Shown: positions 1 through 10,941 of the stretch, one piece after another
Numbering within the stretch: the stretch's first letter is position 1
How the letters are laid out: the number at the start of each line of letters is the position of its first letter
Assembly (NCBI GenBank): GCA_000467715.1
Contig: AJFK01000033.1
Span: forward strand, 92,640-156,639
Source: Hysterium pulicare CBS 123377
Taxonomy: Eukaryota; Ascomycota; Dothideomycetes; Hysteriales; Hysteriaceae
Length of the DNA stretch: 64,000 nucleotides
Direction of reading: 5' to 3'
Notes under the pieces: model-generated
Told to the model about the DNA's origin: nothing
Seen by the model: only the letters and a program-made list of their open reading frames with translations
Databases searched by the model: none
Program-made: the position numbers and the translations under genes

Positions 1-798
1 GTAGCCGTGGCCGTGTCCGATGGGGACGATGCACATTGCTGCTGTTGAGAGTCCTCATACACTAATGACTTAAATGTTACACTAACGGCAGCTTTACCAA
101 TTTGGGATTACTTCGTTTCTCGCTCGGGCATCTTGGCGTTCACAAGGTGAACTCGTCTCTTTTTTACCCTTGAGGAATGTTGATAATTAAAGAAATCATG
201 TCCTATTCGTTGCCCTACCTAGAGCGAAGCGTGAGAGACTTTCGCGTCTTCGATCGATTCCAGAACGCAATTCATTGGCCATTGTTGTCCCGGGAAGAAA
301 CACCGTTCTCTTGCAGCGTATTGCATGAACAACCCTTACAGGCCAGACATATCGTGATACATACCGGACCGTTATGGTTGTTGCATGCACTATTGCCCAT
401 TCAAGCAACGCGCTCTGGAAAGGCTGGAGACACCACAGTACGATATGGCGCTGACTAGTTCGTACAACATCTGCCTCTACAACGATATGCTCACTGCTCA
501 GACTACTGCTATAAAGCTTCATAAAACGGGCCGAAGCAGGAATTCCATACGTAAAGGACCGAATTATATGCTGAGAAATGTATGCTTCGGGAGTGGGATC
601 GGTAGATTTGAGACTTTCGTATGAACCATGACGTTTTTGTTTCATTCCGGATCTTGCGTCTACTGCCATACGGGCCTTTATATGTCGAGTTAGAAACCTC
701 TTCCTCCTCTCAGAATCAACGGTCTCCTTTCCGGACAATTTCTGAAACACGTTCTCACTATTATCCGGTCCGATACTCTCTCTCTCTCGGTTTCGCAT
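1..798. other. left-edge region without a supported gene
   Basis: No conserved coding sequence was recognised here. A long open frame on the minus strand over about 196-918 has no recognisable domain and partly overlaps the next gene, so I treat it as chance. Near base 36 on the minus strand an ATG opens a frame that runs off the left edge (about 12 codons, Gly/His-rich). It could be the start of a gene lying outside the window, but too little is visible to call it. The rest probably holds the 5' flank of the next gene. Confidence 0.4.
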
Positions 799-1554
799 AT
801 GCCTTTTCCAAAAACCAAATTTCCGAATCTCAACGGCAAGCAATCCAGCGCCATGGCACCAAGGACGCCGTCTCCGCCGTCGATGCCGCCAGTGCCTCAA
901 AACACACCCTTCAAACACAGCTCGCCAACCTTTGAGGACTCTCCTCGAGCCTCAAACTCCGCCCCTCGTCTCAATACTCTCCTAAACATCCTCCTACTCC
1001 AAACAAGCCTTATTAATAACCCTTCTACCCCTTTACATCCTACGCTAACTCCGCTCATCGCTTCTCTTCAACTCCATCCGACTCTCGAAACCTCCCTCCA
1101 CATTCTCAATGCCGACTTACCTTCCGCTCATTTCCTAGCACGCCATATGGCTGCGCCACCAGCTGTGGAAGGCATGCTTTTACACTGTATCTTGCATAGG
1201 ATTGAGGGAGATTTCGAGAACGCGAGGGCATGGGGGAGAGACGTTGGCGATGCGTGCGAGGGATGGACGCCGAAGAAGAAGGGAGAAGAGAGGCTGGGGG
1301 ACGAGATGAGTAAAGGGATGGTGGGAGGCTTTGTGGGATTTGTGTACGGCAGAGGAGATGAGCAAGGGTTAGGTGACAAAGCGAGACTAAGGCTCTTGGG
1401 CTTCATTGACGAAGTTGAGAAATTCAGAAAGGAGGGTGTTGGAGATGAAGATTTGCTCGAGGAGAAGGCGAGGAGGGAAATGCAGAGGATTGTGGAATGG
1501 TGTCGAGAGAGGTTTGGGGATGGGAGATGGGTGAATGGCATATTAGCGTTTTGA
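799..1554 (+). CDS. conserved fungal hypothetical protein
   Basis: Single-exon frame of 251 residues. A Pro/Ser-rich N-terminus of about 60 residues is followed by a helical part. The central segment around residues 114-150 (HFLARHMAAPP, then LLHCILHRIEGDFENARAW) looks like a protein family I have seen only in filamentous fungi, with no assigned function. The C-terminus is acidic and basic and probably helical. A second in-frame ATG at 853 has a better start context (GCCATGGC) and may be the true start, giving 233 residues. There is no signal peptide or membrane segment. It is convergent with the Rab11 gene. I do not recognise a catalytic motif and assign no role. The open frame, the fungal-like motif and the lack of in-frame stops support a real gene. 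Confidence 0.75.
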   Translation: MPFPKTKFPNLNGKQSSAMAPRTPSPPSMPPVPQNTPFKHSSPTFEDSPRASNSAPRLNTLLNILLLQTSLINNPSTPLHPTLTPLIASLQLHPTLETSLHILNADLPSAHFLARHMAAPPAVEGMLLHCILHRIEGDFENARAWGRDVGDACEGWTPKKKGEERLGDEMSKGMVGGFVGFVYGRGDEQGLGDKARLRLLGFIDEVEKFRKEGVGDEDLLEEKARREMQRIVEWCRERFGDGRWVNGILAF

Positions 1555-2230
1555 CGCATTTGGCGCAACTGGAACTTGTTATGAAACTGGGAAAAGAGCT
1601 TCAAGGGATAGCGTAATTCGTACTGTGAGAGATGACCCAGTTGGCCCATATTCTGAATCAGGTCCGAATGCAGTAGCATTAGGCCGGATCTTGCGAGGGA
1701 TAGGCAAGACGTTGACGTCGCTCGCTCCGGTGAGCACAAATTTTTCAGAAGAGGGCAATAGCCATCACTCGGGGCACTTTTGAGGAAATATGAAAAAAAA
1801 ACATAATGAATGAATGAAGTAAGCTGCTCATTGTATCTGATCATACAACCCAAAAAAGAGAAAGCTCTTTGCACTAAAGGATCCTTAGCCGACCCCATAG
1901 ACCTCCAGTGTTATAAAGCAAGCACGCGAAGGTGAGCTTTACCAAGAACAGACACGAAGAAAAGTGTACCTCCAGAACATTCTCAGGACGCCAACGTTCG
2001 CATGAAGACAGCTGCGCATGACAAGTGATTGGTTGGGAAAAGTGTGTTGATGACTGTGAGGAGAGGGAGACTTGGTTGGGGAAACATAGGCGCCATGCAA
2101 TTGCTTAAAGCTCCGCTCTGAACTCGTAATCATCCCAATAGACCAACTCCGAAGTGGAGAGACAAACATCATCAAACGCAAAGTAGAAGGGTTGATAGCA
2201 GGAGGAGTTATTTGAAGAACGTGTGCCTTT
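1555..2230. other. convergent intergenic region (3' ends)
   Basis: This lies between the stop codons of the conserved fungal gene (+) and the Rab11 gene (-). A run of eight A's near 1793 and several T-rich stretches fit 3' UTR and polyadenylation sequence. Open frames across it on the minus strand (about 1128-1898 and 1939-2304) show no family resemblance. No gene is supported. Confidence 0.5.
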
Positions 2231-3252
2231 CTAACAGCATTTGCCTTGCTTTGACTCTGCGTCAGCGGACTTGCTGATTTCAAGTACTTTCCGCTCCCCA
2301 CCAAGGACGTTCTGACCGCCTTCGCCCTGATCTAGAGCTTTGCTAGATACGATACGGTAGATTTCTACAAATATCAAATGTTAGCTTGTTTACACTTAAA
2401 ATATTGTAGTATGGCCAAGCAATAAACTGGCCTGGAAAATCGTGCAGTATAGACATCTCGTAGATGAGAGGTCGATCTTTTGAGCACGAATCCGAGTCTT
2501 CGACCACAACCACATTATGCACTCTACGATCGTGTCGAGGGCGGAAGGCTTGAGCGGGGTATGCGTACCGGTCAAAATATTCTGGAATGCTAGCTCAACA
2601 TTGCTGGCATCCAATGCGGAAGTTTCGATAAATGAGAGGTTGTTTTCGCCTATCAACAATAATATCAGTAGTGTCCTTCGGGAAATTTTAAAAACCGCCG
2701 AGCGTTGGATGACATACTTGCGAACTGTTTGGCTTCTTCGGTAGGTACTGCCCTTAGGTGCCGCAAATCGCTCTTGTTCCCGACCAACATAATAACGATA
2801 TTCGAATCGGCATGGTCTCGTAGCTCTTTCAACCACCGCGTAACGTTCTCATATGTCTGGTGCTTGCTAATATCATAGACTAGCAAGGCTCCAACGGCGC
2901 CTCGGTAATATGCGGAGGTGATGGCTCGGTAGCGTTCCTGGCCAGCAGTATCCCAAATCTGAGCCTTGATTGTCTTGGCATCTACCTGAATGGATCGTGT
3001 AGCGAACTCGACACCGATTGTGGACTTGGAGTCGAGGTTGAACTCGTTGCGAGTAAATCGACTTAAGAGGTTGGATTTACCGACACCGGAATCTCCAATG
3101 AGAACGACTGCTCGAATATAAGTATGAGTTTAGGTTTGGGAGGGATTCTTTTAAAGAACCTTTGAATAAGAACTAAGTAGAGTGCAGAGTTAGTGGGTGT
3201 AGACAAGATCCGATAGTGCTCGTATGCTCACATCATATTCATCGTTCGCCAT
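2231..3252 (-). CDS. ypt31: Rab11/Ypt31-type small GTPase
   Basis: Small GTPase of exit from the trans-Golgi and recycling endosomes. Exons on the minus strand: 3252-3232, 3172-3160, 3107-2718, 2649-2569 and 2364-2231, joining in frame to 212 residues. The start MANDEYD is joined through a 13-base microexon (FLFK) to the P-loop GDSGVGKS at residues 16-23. Then come the switch II motif WDTAGQE, the guanine-binding NKSD, and ETSAL. The effector part ([12 protein letters not shown]) and the tail ending in CC are typical of Rab11/Ypt31. The two terminal cysteines would be geranylgeranylated by Rab GGTase. The length fits the family (about 210-217). The donor after the microexon is GTTCTT, weaker than the usual GTRAGT, but the join restores the universally conserved [12 protein letters not shown] core. 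The gene is head to head with the chromodomain gene, 481 bases apart. Confidence 0.96.
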
Positions 3253-3733
3253 ACTTGCGGTGGGCCTTCTGTTTGAGCGAAAGGTTGTGATAAAACGCTC
3301 GGTAGGGGTGGGTACAATGCCGGAGTCAAATCGCACAAGGTTGGAGTTTGCAAAAGGTGTTTGTCGGAGAGAGCGTGTAGAGTTGCAGGGGACGTATTTG
3401 GTTGCCTCGCTGTCGAGCGTAGGATAAAGCGGTGGTGACTTGGAGCCAAGCTACCTAGTCCTTAAACTTACTAGCCCACTGCTCTTCAACCTCAACTCCC
3501 GGTCACTTACACCCAGAGTCCGCCATCAAAACATCAAAACAAACAACGAGCTTCGCTGGTTGCATACCGTCTCGCTCAGCATTTTCAATGTAACAGAGAG
3601 GAGCTTTTTCCGTCGTATCTGCTTATTGTCTCATTTGCAGTAAGCTGCTGGCTCAATGTGTCTGCGTTCAATGCCATATCAAGCCCGATTGGTACTTACG
3701 TTGCTGACCTAGCTTTACGTTGTCATTGGCAGA
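3253..3733. promoter_or_regulatory. bidirectional promoter region, Rab11 / chromodomain gene
   Basis: A 481-base spacer between two divergent start codons. The sequence TTGGCAG just before the chromodomain ATG looks like a 3' splice site, so an intron in that 5' UTR is possible. No conserved coding sequence was seen. No TATA box was recognised. Confidence 0.45.
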
Positions 3734-6700
3734 ATGGCATTGACTGATGATGATGCTGATTATCATATTGATGACGGCTGGGACTCAGTGTCCGTTACTT
3801 CTACAGTTGCTAGCGAGCAATATGTAGAGTATGCTGTAGAGGTAATACTTGCAGAGCGCGAAGATGAAGACGAGGGAACAAAATACCTCATCAAGTGGGA
3901 GGACTATCCCCTATACAGGTAATGATGTCGAGCTCGCACTGTTCACCGCAATGTAAGCATTTGAAAAGACATGATCACTCACTAAACCCTAAAATAGATG
4001 CACTTGGGAGCCGAAGAAGAACCTCCTCGCTCATGAAATCTACACAGCCTGGAAAAAGAAGAAAGAAAGGCTCAATCGTGGTCGTCAGTCTTTCGACCAA
4101 TTCAACGCCCACCAAATCGAAGAATTCGAGAGGGCCACGGCTGAAGCGGAGGCGGCTAAGCTACAGAGGCAGAAAAGGCGAGCCGCAAAACGCGCGAAAC
4201 TGCGAAAGCTCGCTGTTTCGAAATCCCAAAATCCCAAGGGCCTGCGGATGAACGAGAGCGATGAAGAGGATGATATCCCCCTCCTACCTCGGATTAGGAA
4301 GCGCAATGGCGAGCGTGCGTCTCGGCATCTCACTCCAGCGAATGATGACGATGAAGAAGGTCAGCAGTCGCTTTTCGTCAGAGACAAGGCTCTCCTGGTT
4401 CGAGACGAGTCTGAGGACTCTTCATTGCAAAATGCGAAGCCGAAGTCATCGAAGCCACAATCTGTTACAGGGCGAAACACCCCAGAAGCCAACCAGAAGG
4501 CCTCCGTTGGCAGAAAGCGGTCCATCGCAGAAGAACGAGCAACGGGTCACTCGAAGCAGCCCCCGGCGCAGTCTAGAAGTACGCAGAAAGCAGCGGAAGC
4601 GAGTGGTAGTATACAGGCGCGACCGGCAAAAACTAATGTTCCTGCGACTTCAAACGTGCAGACTGGACGTAGGCCGTCTACAGCGGCTAACGCAGAAATT
4701 GCTACCTCGTTTGCAAGAGCTAAGGATGGTAGTTTAGCCGAGGCTGCCCGTGCTAGGACCACAGCTGCATCTGGCAGTGCGACAATAAGAAAGTCGTCAG
4801 CTCCATTGCTAAAACGCACAGGTGGAATCGCTATAAATTTGACCTCGGCGCCTACTAAAACTCGATCGCCATGGACCAATTCAAGTGGAACTTACACAAA
4901 GGTCAGTTTCCAGCGAAAAGCGGAGCTTCGCGGGCGCAATGAGCAAATGCCAGATCCAACGATGCTAGAGTTTGTAAATGGACCGGCCGGTAGCACTTCA
5001 AGACGACCTGATACTAGCACTCCCGCACATAATTTCATTGCGGCTAGTGATTCTCCCATGGAAGGTTCCGCTATTCAAAAGCCGGACGGACGCACTGTGC
5101 AAGCTGCAACCACTGCGAATCTATATGGTAGGCGGGAGTATAACGACCAACAGCGTGAAGATTCCGTAGAATCAGATCATGCTCTTCCGCCGCCGGAAAA
5201 TGGCGTTAAGAAAATCCCACTGACCTGTTTTCAATGGAAGTGTGGCTCTTGTCAGTTTCCTGCTGAGAAGTGCAGGTTCTTGCATACCATTACGGACAAA
5301 ACGTCACCCGCGGACGGATCCGTACCCGGCAAATACAGGCATGCGCCGCTGACATGTTTTTTTTGGCTTAGAGGGCATTGGGGATGTTCAAAATCTGCAG
5401 ACGATTGTGGGTTCGCTCATTGGAATACCGGACTACTGCAATTATCAAATCGAGCACCAGCCCCCATTGACAAGAACGAACAGCCTTTGTACCAGAAGCC
5501 AAAAATCAGAGACAGCCATGGTCAGCAAGTTAGGATCGATGGACCGAATGGTCTTGATAGGAATATCTTGCCGGAATCTCTAACGTGCTACTTTTGGGCT
5601 CAAGGGTATTGTAAACGAACAGAAAGCCAGTGCAAATTTGCGCACCGGGACACTGGAGTAACTGCGAAACCTCCCCTATGGCTCGAAAATCGCCTCAACC
5701 AATCTGAACCAGAGCAGTCTTCTCTAAATTCGCTACCACCATCTGCACAGCCAGTAAACATCCAACAAACTATACCCTCAGACATGTCTACTTCGGATCC
5801 AATAATGACGGAATGGCGTGTGATCAAGACAAGCCTTGCCATTCCTTCGGGTGATCCTTTGAAGCCTATCAATGCGGAAGTTGAGCTAGAAGGTCTGGAC
5901 CCATCTGCAATGGACAGTCTTCAGGCTGCGATCAGTGATCGGCACGGTTTCGTGGCTGGACGTTCTTGTGAGCCTGGCTTGTGGAAAGTGATTTGCGAGG
6001 AAGCAGGCTTTCTACCTTCACCTCACCATGGAGGCACTTCGGGCTCTCTAGCCGTTGGCAACATAATCTCACTTCCGTCTTCTCAAGATTCTTTGGCCAA
6101 CTATGCCACTTGGCTAACGACCCATGACATAGGTACCATAATTTATGATGAGGTGTTCACTTTGATGATCTTCCCTCCGGAGCAGAGTTCATGGAATTTT
6201 CTCAACACTGCGATCCTCAACGAGAATTCTCCAGCAGACAGAAAATTGTTATTTCACTTTACAAAGCCAATGCCTTCCCCCAGCATCCATAGTGGTAACA
6301 CGTCATTAACAAACGACGTTCACTCAGCGATAGGAAAGAAGTTGGGCGTCAGTGCCGACCGACTGTTCACGTGGACTAACAAGAATGTTCTACATCGCCG
6401 TGTGTTCCTCTTATTCGACGTTCACGAGCACAGAGAGGAACTCGAGCTTCTGATGAAGTATTTCAGAACGGAAAAGGCTGACATTTATTACACCGGCTTA
6501 CATGGCTCTTGGGAAACCTTTTGTCAAGCTCCAACAAATGGGAAGAAGGCCGAAGGTGTTTTATTGGTAAGTTTCTGCTAAGAACCCTTGCAACTTCTGT
6601 GACCGTGACTAAACGATTACCCAGATTACCTCGGACATTTCCGAATACAGCAAGATACCGAATTTGCGCTACTGCTTGTCACATTCTTTCAATATCTTTA

Positions 6701-7384
6701 AAGTAGGGGCTGATCCAGCTGTGAAGTTGGGGTTCCGATCTACTCGCTGTGAAAGGCCTGATTATCGGTGCACACGCTTGTTTCCACACGGCAATGTGAT
6801 ATTGATTACGGACGACGTCTTCGAGCGTCGTCCGAAGCAAGCATACAACTTGGTTCATGCTTTCTTCAAGGATAAATGGCAGGGAAGGGATACGTTGCTA
6901 CGAAATACTAGGCTATTTGCCCGCCCCGGGGTGACGAGCTTCATCCGCGAGCTGGCGGAGGAAAGCATACGCGCAAATACTCAGGATCAGGAAACGTACG
7001 TATTTCTTAAGAGCAACTGATGAATCTGCTAATATACTTGCCAGGCTGGTGCAACTGTACCGCATGGTTCGCGACCTTGCTCCTCCGGAAACCGAAGACA
7101 TCGTAACGCAGCTGCAACGTGCTGATGATGCCACTGCCATCATCTCCCTCCCCGAAGGATCCTTGCGGAATCATTCTTCGCTTTGGAAGCAAGATAAGGA
7201 GACATCCACGAACAGGCTGGTGAATCTGTTTTCCGGTTGGACTTGCGTCCATGCGACAAAGTACCGTCGATTTATCATTGTCCATACAGAGAGACACATG
7301 TCCAAGTGGATGAGTGACTACAATCATATCATAGCGGTTGCGACTCCGGAGGAATGTATTCAGAAATTCATCCGTCAAAAATAG
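3734..7384 (+). CDS. chromodomain protein with three CCCH zinc fingers
   Basis: Exons 3734-3918, 3998-6566, 6625-6995 and 7045-7384 join to 1154 residues. A chromodomain lies at about residues 28-85. It keeps the aromatic-cage positions Tyr33, Trp55 and Tyr58 and the TWEP motif (Trp65), which in HP1 and Chp1 bind methylated histone H3 tails. A long Lys/Arg/Ser-rich disordered part follows. Three CCCH fingers start near residues 469 (CX7CX6CX3H), 513 (CX9CX6CX3H) and 590 (CX7CX6CX3H), each opening with LTC-aromatic-x-W; such fingers usually bind RNA. The C-terminal half is globular. Around 666-790 it ends in LMIFPPE, like the last strand of SPOC domains. Around 860-980 there are alternating hydrophobic strands and helices (RVFLLFDVH, GVLLITSDI) that could be a PIN-like fold. 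That reading is inference. Chromodomain and fingers are visible directly. The intron inside the chromodomain is certain because it restores YRCTWEP. Confidence 0.88.
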
Positions 7385-8422
7385 AAACCGTTCTTCTGGT
7401 CTGTCAGTGTCAAGACAAGCGTTCTGGGATGGCTTGAAATGGTCCTCTCCTTTCACAAAAGGCGCTTGATGTTAGTGTTGACATGTCACACTGCATCAGG
7501 ATACCCCTCTGTATGATTAGTCATGGTGGATCCGATGGTCGATACCTATATGTGCATGCTCAAAGAGTTAGCATAATTCGAATACGAATCTTTCGGTGAC
7601 CTCTTCTACAGCCAGGATCGGAATGCAAAAAGTAGCCCTGCGGGTGTCAATATTCGTCGGACTGCGAAAACCCTTGGCTGTACAGGTCCAGAAGGTCTCT
7701 ATTCCATAGAGTACCTTCTGAATAACCCTAAGGGTGGCTACTGGCTTTCAATCCTTGTACACAGTCTAAATCGGTTTTGTAGGCGGGTAGTCAAGCAGGT
7801 GGTAGGCGCAGACTGAATCATGAGACCCCTCGTAGCAACACATGATGCTGCATGTCCGTAAGGGAGGAAAAGGCCATTAAGAGGCTTCACGGAGGTCGGC
7901 ATGGCAAAGAAACCACAGCTGCCTCATTTGAAATAGAAAATAAGACGTCTCGAATAATGTCATGAATTATGCAATCTATTGTGAGCAGTCGAATATAAAT
8001 GGAAGCTCCTCACACTAGTAACCTTCTCGGCCCTTACGTTATCACAGGTAAAATCTCCGAGGACGTGCGGGGACGGCTGCGCGAATCTGGTCGCGGTGCG
8101 TCATCTCACAGTTCAAACGCTGCCGCTCCCGTGCCTGTCGCTCATGAAAGAACCTCCTCGTTGCAGCTTAGCGTACGCTTCCTCTTGGTGTTGAAGTTAG
8201 TTCGCCAAGGTCGTATTATGAGTATTTGTACGTCAGTCTTCCCCAAGACATGGCCCATCCATCCTCCCCAGCGACTGTTCATCCTCCTTGGCGATACTGG
8301 TACGTCGAAATTCTCGTGATAGCAACGAACAATCCTTTTAAATTTGGATGGTCTCGCCATTGTACTGTAGAGATCCAGGAATTCACTCAAGGTTGACGAC
8401 TTTCAAGGTCCATTGCCTCAAT
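7385..8422. other. intergenic region holding a palindromic element
   Basis: A 1.04-kb spacer between the chromodomain gene and the permease gene, both on the plus strand. No coding sequence was recognised. The only structured feature is the imperfect inverted repeat of about 7612-7760 with a near-perfect hairpin in its centre, listed separately. The part after about 8150 is presumably the permease promoter. Confidence 0.5.
7689..7720. repeat. near-perfect 32-base hairpin inside a larger imperfect palindrome
   Basis: CAGAAGGT-CTCTAT-TCC-ATAGAG-T-ACCTTCTG: two stacked stems of 8 and 6 base pairs around a three-base loop, with one bulged T. Flanking arms extend the symmetry. AGTAGCC near 7631 pairs with GGCTACT near 7736, and AGGAT near 7616 pairs with ATCCT near 7752, giving about 145 bases in all. 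It may be a remnant of a small inverted-repeat transposon or a structured RNA. The pairing is seen directly; the role is unknown. Confidence 0.65.
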
Positions 8423-10381
8423 ATGCGTAAAGAATCCGTTGGTAGAAGGGCATCCGTCGACCCAAGTGCAGATGCGGCGTTAGCAAAGATGGGGTATGCC
8501 TCTGAGCTGCCCCGAAATCTCAGCATGCTCAGTGTCCTCGGGATGTAAGAATGACAGGAACCTCAAACCCTGCATGATGTTGATTGCTCACCTAAATAAG
8601 GTCCTTTGCCATTATGGCTGTCCCTTTTGGACTGAGCACTACCTTCTATATTACTCTGACCGATGGTCAATCAGTGACCATCCTCTATGGATGGATTCTT
8701 GTAGGTCCCGGTACAAAGTCTCTGTCCCCGTGTTTATACTTTCCCCTTACGTGTTCACTACCCAGATCCCACTCAAGTGGTATTTAAAGATCAAAACACT
8801 AGAAGCAGAAGTATTAAGCGGGTTCTGGCAGTACCAAAGCCCTTTTTGAAGTTCATGCTAATTGTACCTCCACCTTTAGGTTTCGTTGATCTCACTTTCC
8901 ATAGCGGCATCCTTGGCGGAAATATGCGCAGTATACCCGACCGCCGGAGGAGTTTACTACTGGTCCGCGATGCTTTCGACAAAGAAATATGCGCCTGTGG
9001 CTTCATGGGTTACTGGATGGCTAACTCTGGTCGGCAATTGGACCGTCACGCTCAGTATCAATTTCTCAGGAGGGCAGCTGATACTTTCGGCAATCACCCT
9101 GTGGGACGAAGATTTCGTACCCTCCCAATACCAAACCGTCCTCGCTTTTTGGGCTATTATGCTGGTTTCTATGCTTGTAAACATCTTCGGAGCGAAGTAT
9201 CTGGACTTGATCAATAAGATTTGCATTTATTGGACTGCATCTAGCGTTATCATTATACTAATCACCCTCTTAACTATGGCGGACCATAAACGGAGCGGGG
9301 AGTTTGTGTTCGCGCACTACGATGCCTCGCAGAGTGGGTGGTAAGTTTACACACCTCCAAGTATGGAAGGAAACAAATGCTGACCGATTCATGTGATAGG
9401 CCGTCAGGTTGGGCCTTCTTTGTCGGACTTTTACAAGCCGCCTATACCTTGACAGGCTACGGAATGGTCGCCTCAATGTGCGAGGAAGTTCAGTCTCCCG
9501 AACGCGAGGTTCCAAAAGCTATCGTTCTATCGGTAGCAGCGGCTGGAGTCACCGGCGTTATTTATCTTATTCCTATCCTTTTCGTACTCCCGGATGTCCA
9601 GACACTCCTTGATGTCCCCAATGGTCAGCCAATTGGTCTGCTTTTCAAGACAGTCACCGGATCTGCAGGTGGCGGCTTTGGGCTACTATTTCTCATCTTA
9701 GGCATTTTGTTCTTTGCTGGCACTGGGGCGTTGACGGCTGCTTCTCGTTGTACATACGCATTTGCTCGCGATGGCGCTATCCCTGGTTCCCGACTCTGGA
9801 GCAAGATCGATAAGCGATTCGACATTCCATTATGGGCTTTAGTCCTTTCCACGGTGGTGGACTGTCTTCTCGGACTGATCTACTTCGGATCCTCGGCTGC
9901 ATTCAACAGCTTCACTGGAGTGGCCACGATATGCCTTTCTACCTCCTATGGGCTTCCTATCCTCATCTCTTTACTTCGAGGCCGTAAAATGGTACGGAAC
10001 TCTTCCTTCTCGCTTGGAAGGTTTGGATTCGCCATTAACGTCCTCACTATTTGCTGGATATGTCTGGCTGTAGTGCTGTTCTGCATGCCGGTTAGTCTCC
10101 CTGTTGAGCCCGCAACTATGAATTACGCCAGCGTGGTGTTTGCTGGCTTTGCTTCGATCTCCATGATTTGGTACTTTATACGCGGCCGAAAAGCTTTTAG
10201 TGGTCCACCAGTTCCGCAGGACGTTGCCCCAGGCGAAGAGGTCTTAGTGCCGGGTATGGCTGTGGTTAACTCGAATCAAGAACGGAACGGCGACGTTGAG
10301 AACAAGGTCTTGAAGCATGCCTCGAACGGACAGGCTGGGAATGGACACGTTGGAAATGAAATTTCCGGAAAAGGCATCTAA
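8423..10381 (+). CDS. APC-family amino-acid/GABA-choline type permease
   Basis: Exons 8423-8544, 8601-8700, 8880-9340 and 9400-10381 give 554 residues, the usual length of the fungal amino-acid/choline/GABA permease family. The first exon carries the family's N-terminal pattern (ALAKMGYASELPRNLSMLSVLGM) before the first helix. About twelve hydrophobic segments follow. The motif after helix 2 (SLAEICAVYPTAGGVYYW) is the consensus region of this transporter branch, and a central segment near residue 275 (TGYGMVASMCEEVQSPEREVPKAI) is the conserved helix 6-7 region. The tail is short, hydrophilic and Asn/Gly-rich. It is expected in the plasma membrane, importing an amino acid, GABA or an amine with protons; the substrate cannot be read from sequence. 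Intron 3 (8701-8879) is long for this window. The chosen start is the ATG closest to the conserved part; an earlier one at 8348 is possible. Confidence 0.92.
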
Positions 10382-10941
10382 AAGCAGAGCCGATTGTTTT
10401 AGTATATGAATCAATTTTCAATGTTCATATAGGCACGAGCCGAACACTTACTACTGTACATAAGTGCACAGCTGCAAATAGATATGTTAGCATAGAATTG
10501 AAAATTCCGTGGTACTTTATCGCAATCAGATTTGGTGAGATTTCAGAGAAACGAGGCGTGACTCTGCTTGATGGAGTAAGGATAATGTTGGATTATGATC
10601 ACGCTGGTAAAGGCATATCTTGCGCGGGACATATGAGATGAGATGCATACTCATGCCACCCGAATCACAATGTAGTTCTATTGTTCAATATATAGTGGCG
10701 CAGGCCGGCCCAAGCAAAATCTGCTTCTATTTTCTCTACTGCGATACAATAGCAGAAAGGTCATATCTCAGATTATGCCACCATTCGCATTTCATCCGAA
10801 GTCCTCATGCACCAAGGCACGTGATGTGGTGAATGCGTTCATTTCACGCTAAAGATTAAGATCCGCGGGCTTTCCGCTAAACAGACCCCGACATCACTTA
10901 ACTCACCACCACGAGACTTTACCCTACGCGATCGAAGGCGT
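10382..10941. other. intergenic region, 3' end of permease and promoter of the WD40 gene
   Basis: A 560-base spacer. An AT-rich first part fits a 3' UTR. A palindromic CACGTG (10818-10823) lies 119 bases before the WD40 gene ATG and is a candidate bHLH/Cbf1-type site. No coding sequence was recognised. Confidence 0.45.

Noticed and set aside
196-918. 240-codon open frame on the minus strand near the left edge
   Set aside because: Arg-rich composition without any motif, overlaps the N-terminus of the conserved plus-strand gene, and no splice-consistent extension; likely chance.
1128-1898. 256-codon minus-strand frame opposite the conserved fungal gene
   Set aside because: Mirror frame of the real gene; Ser/Pro/Leu composition without domains.
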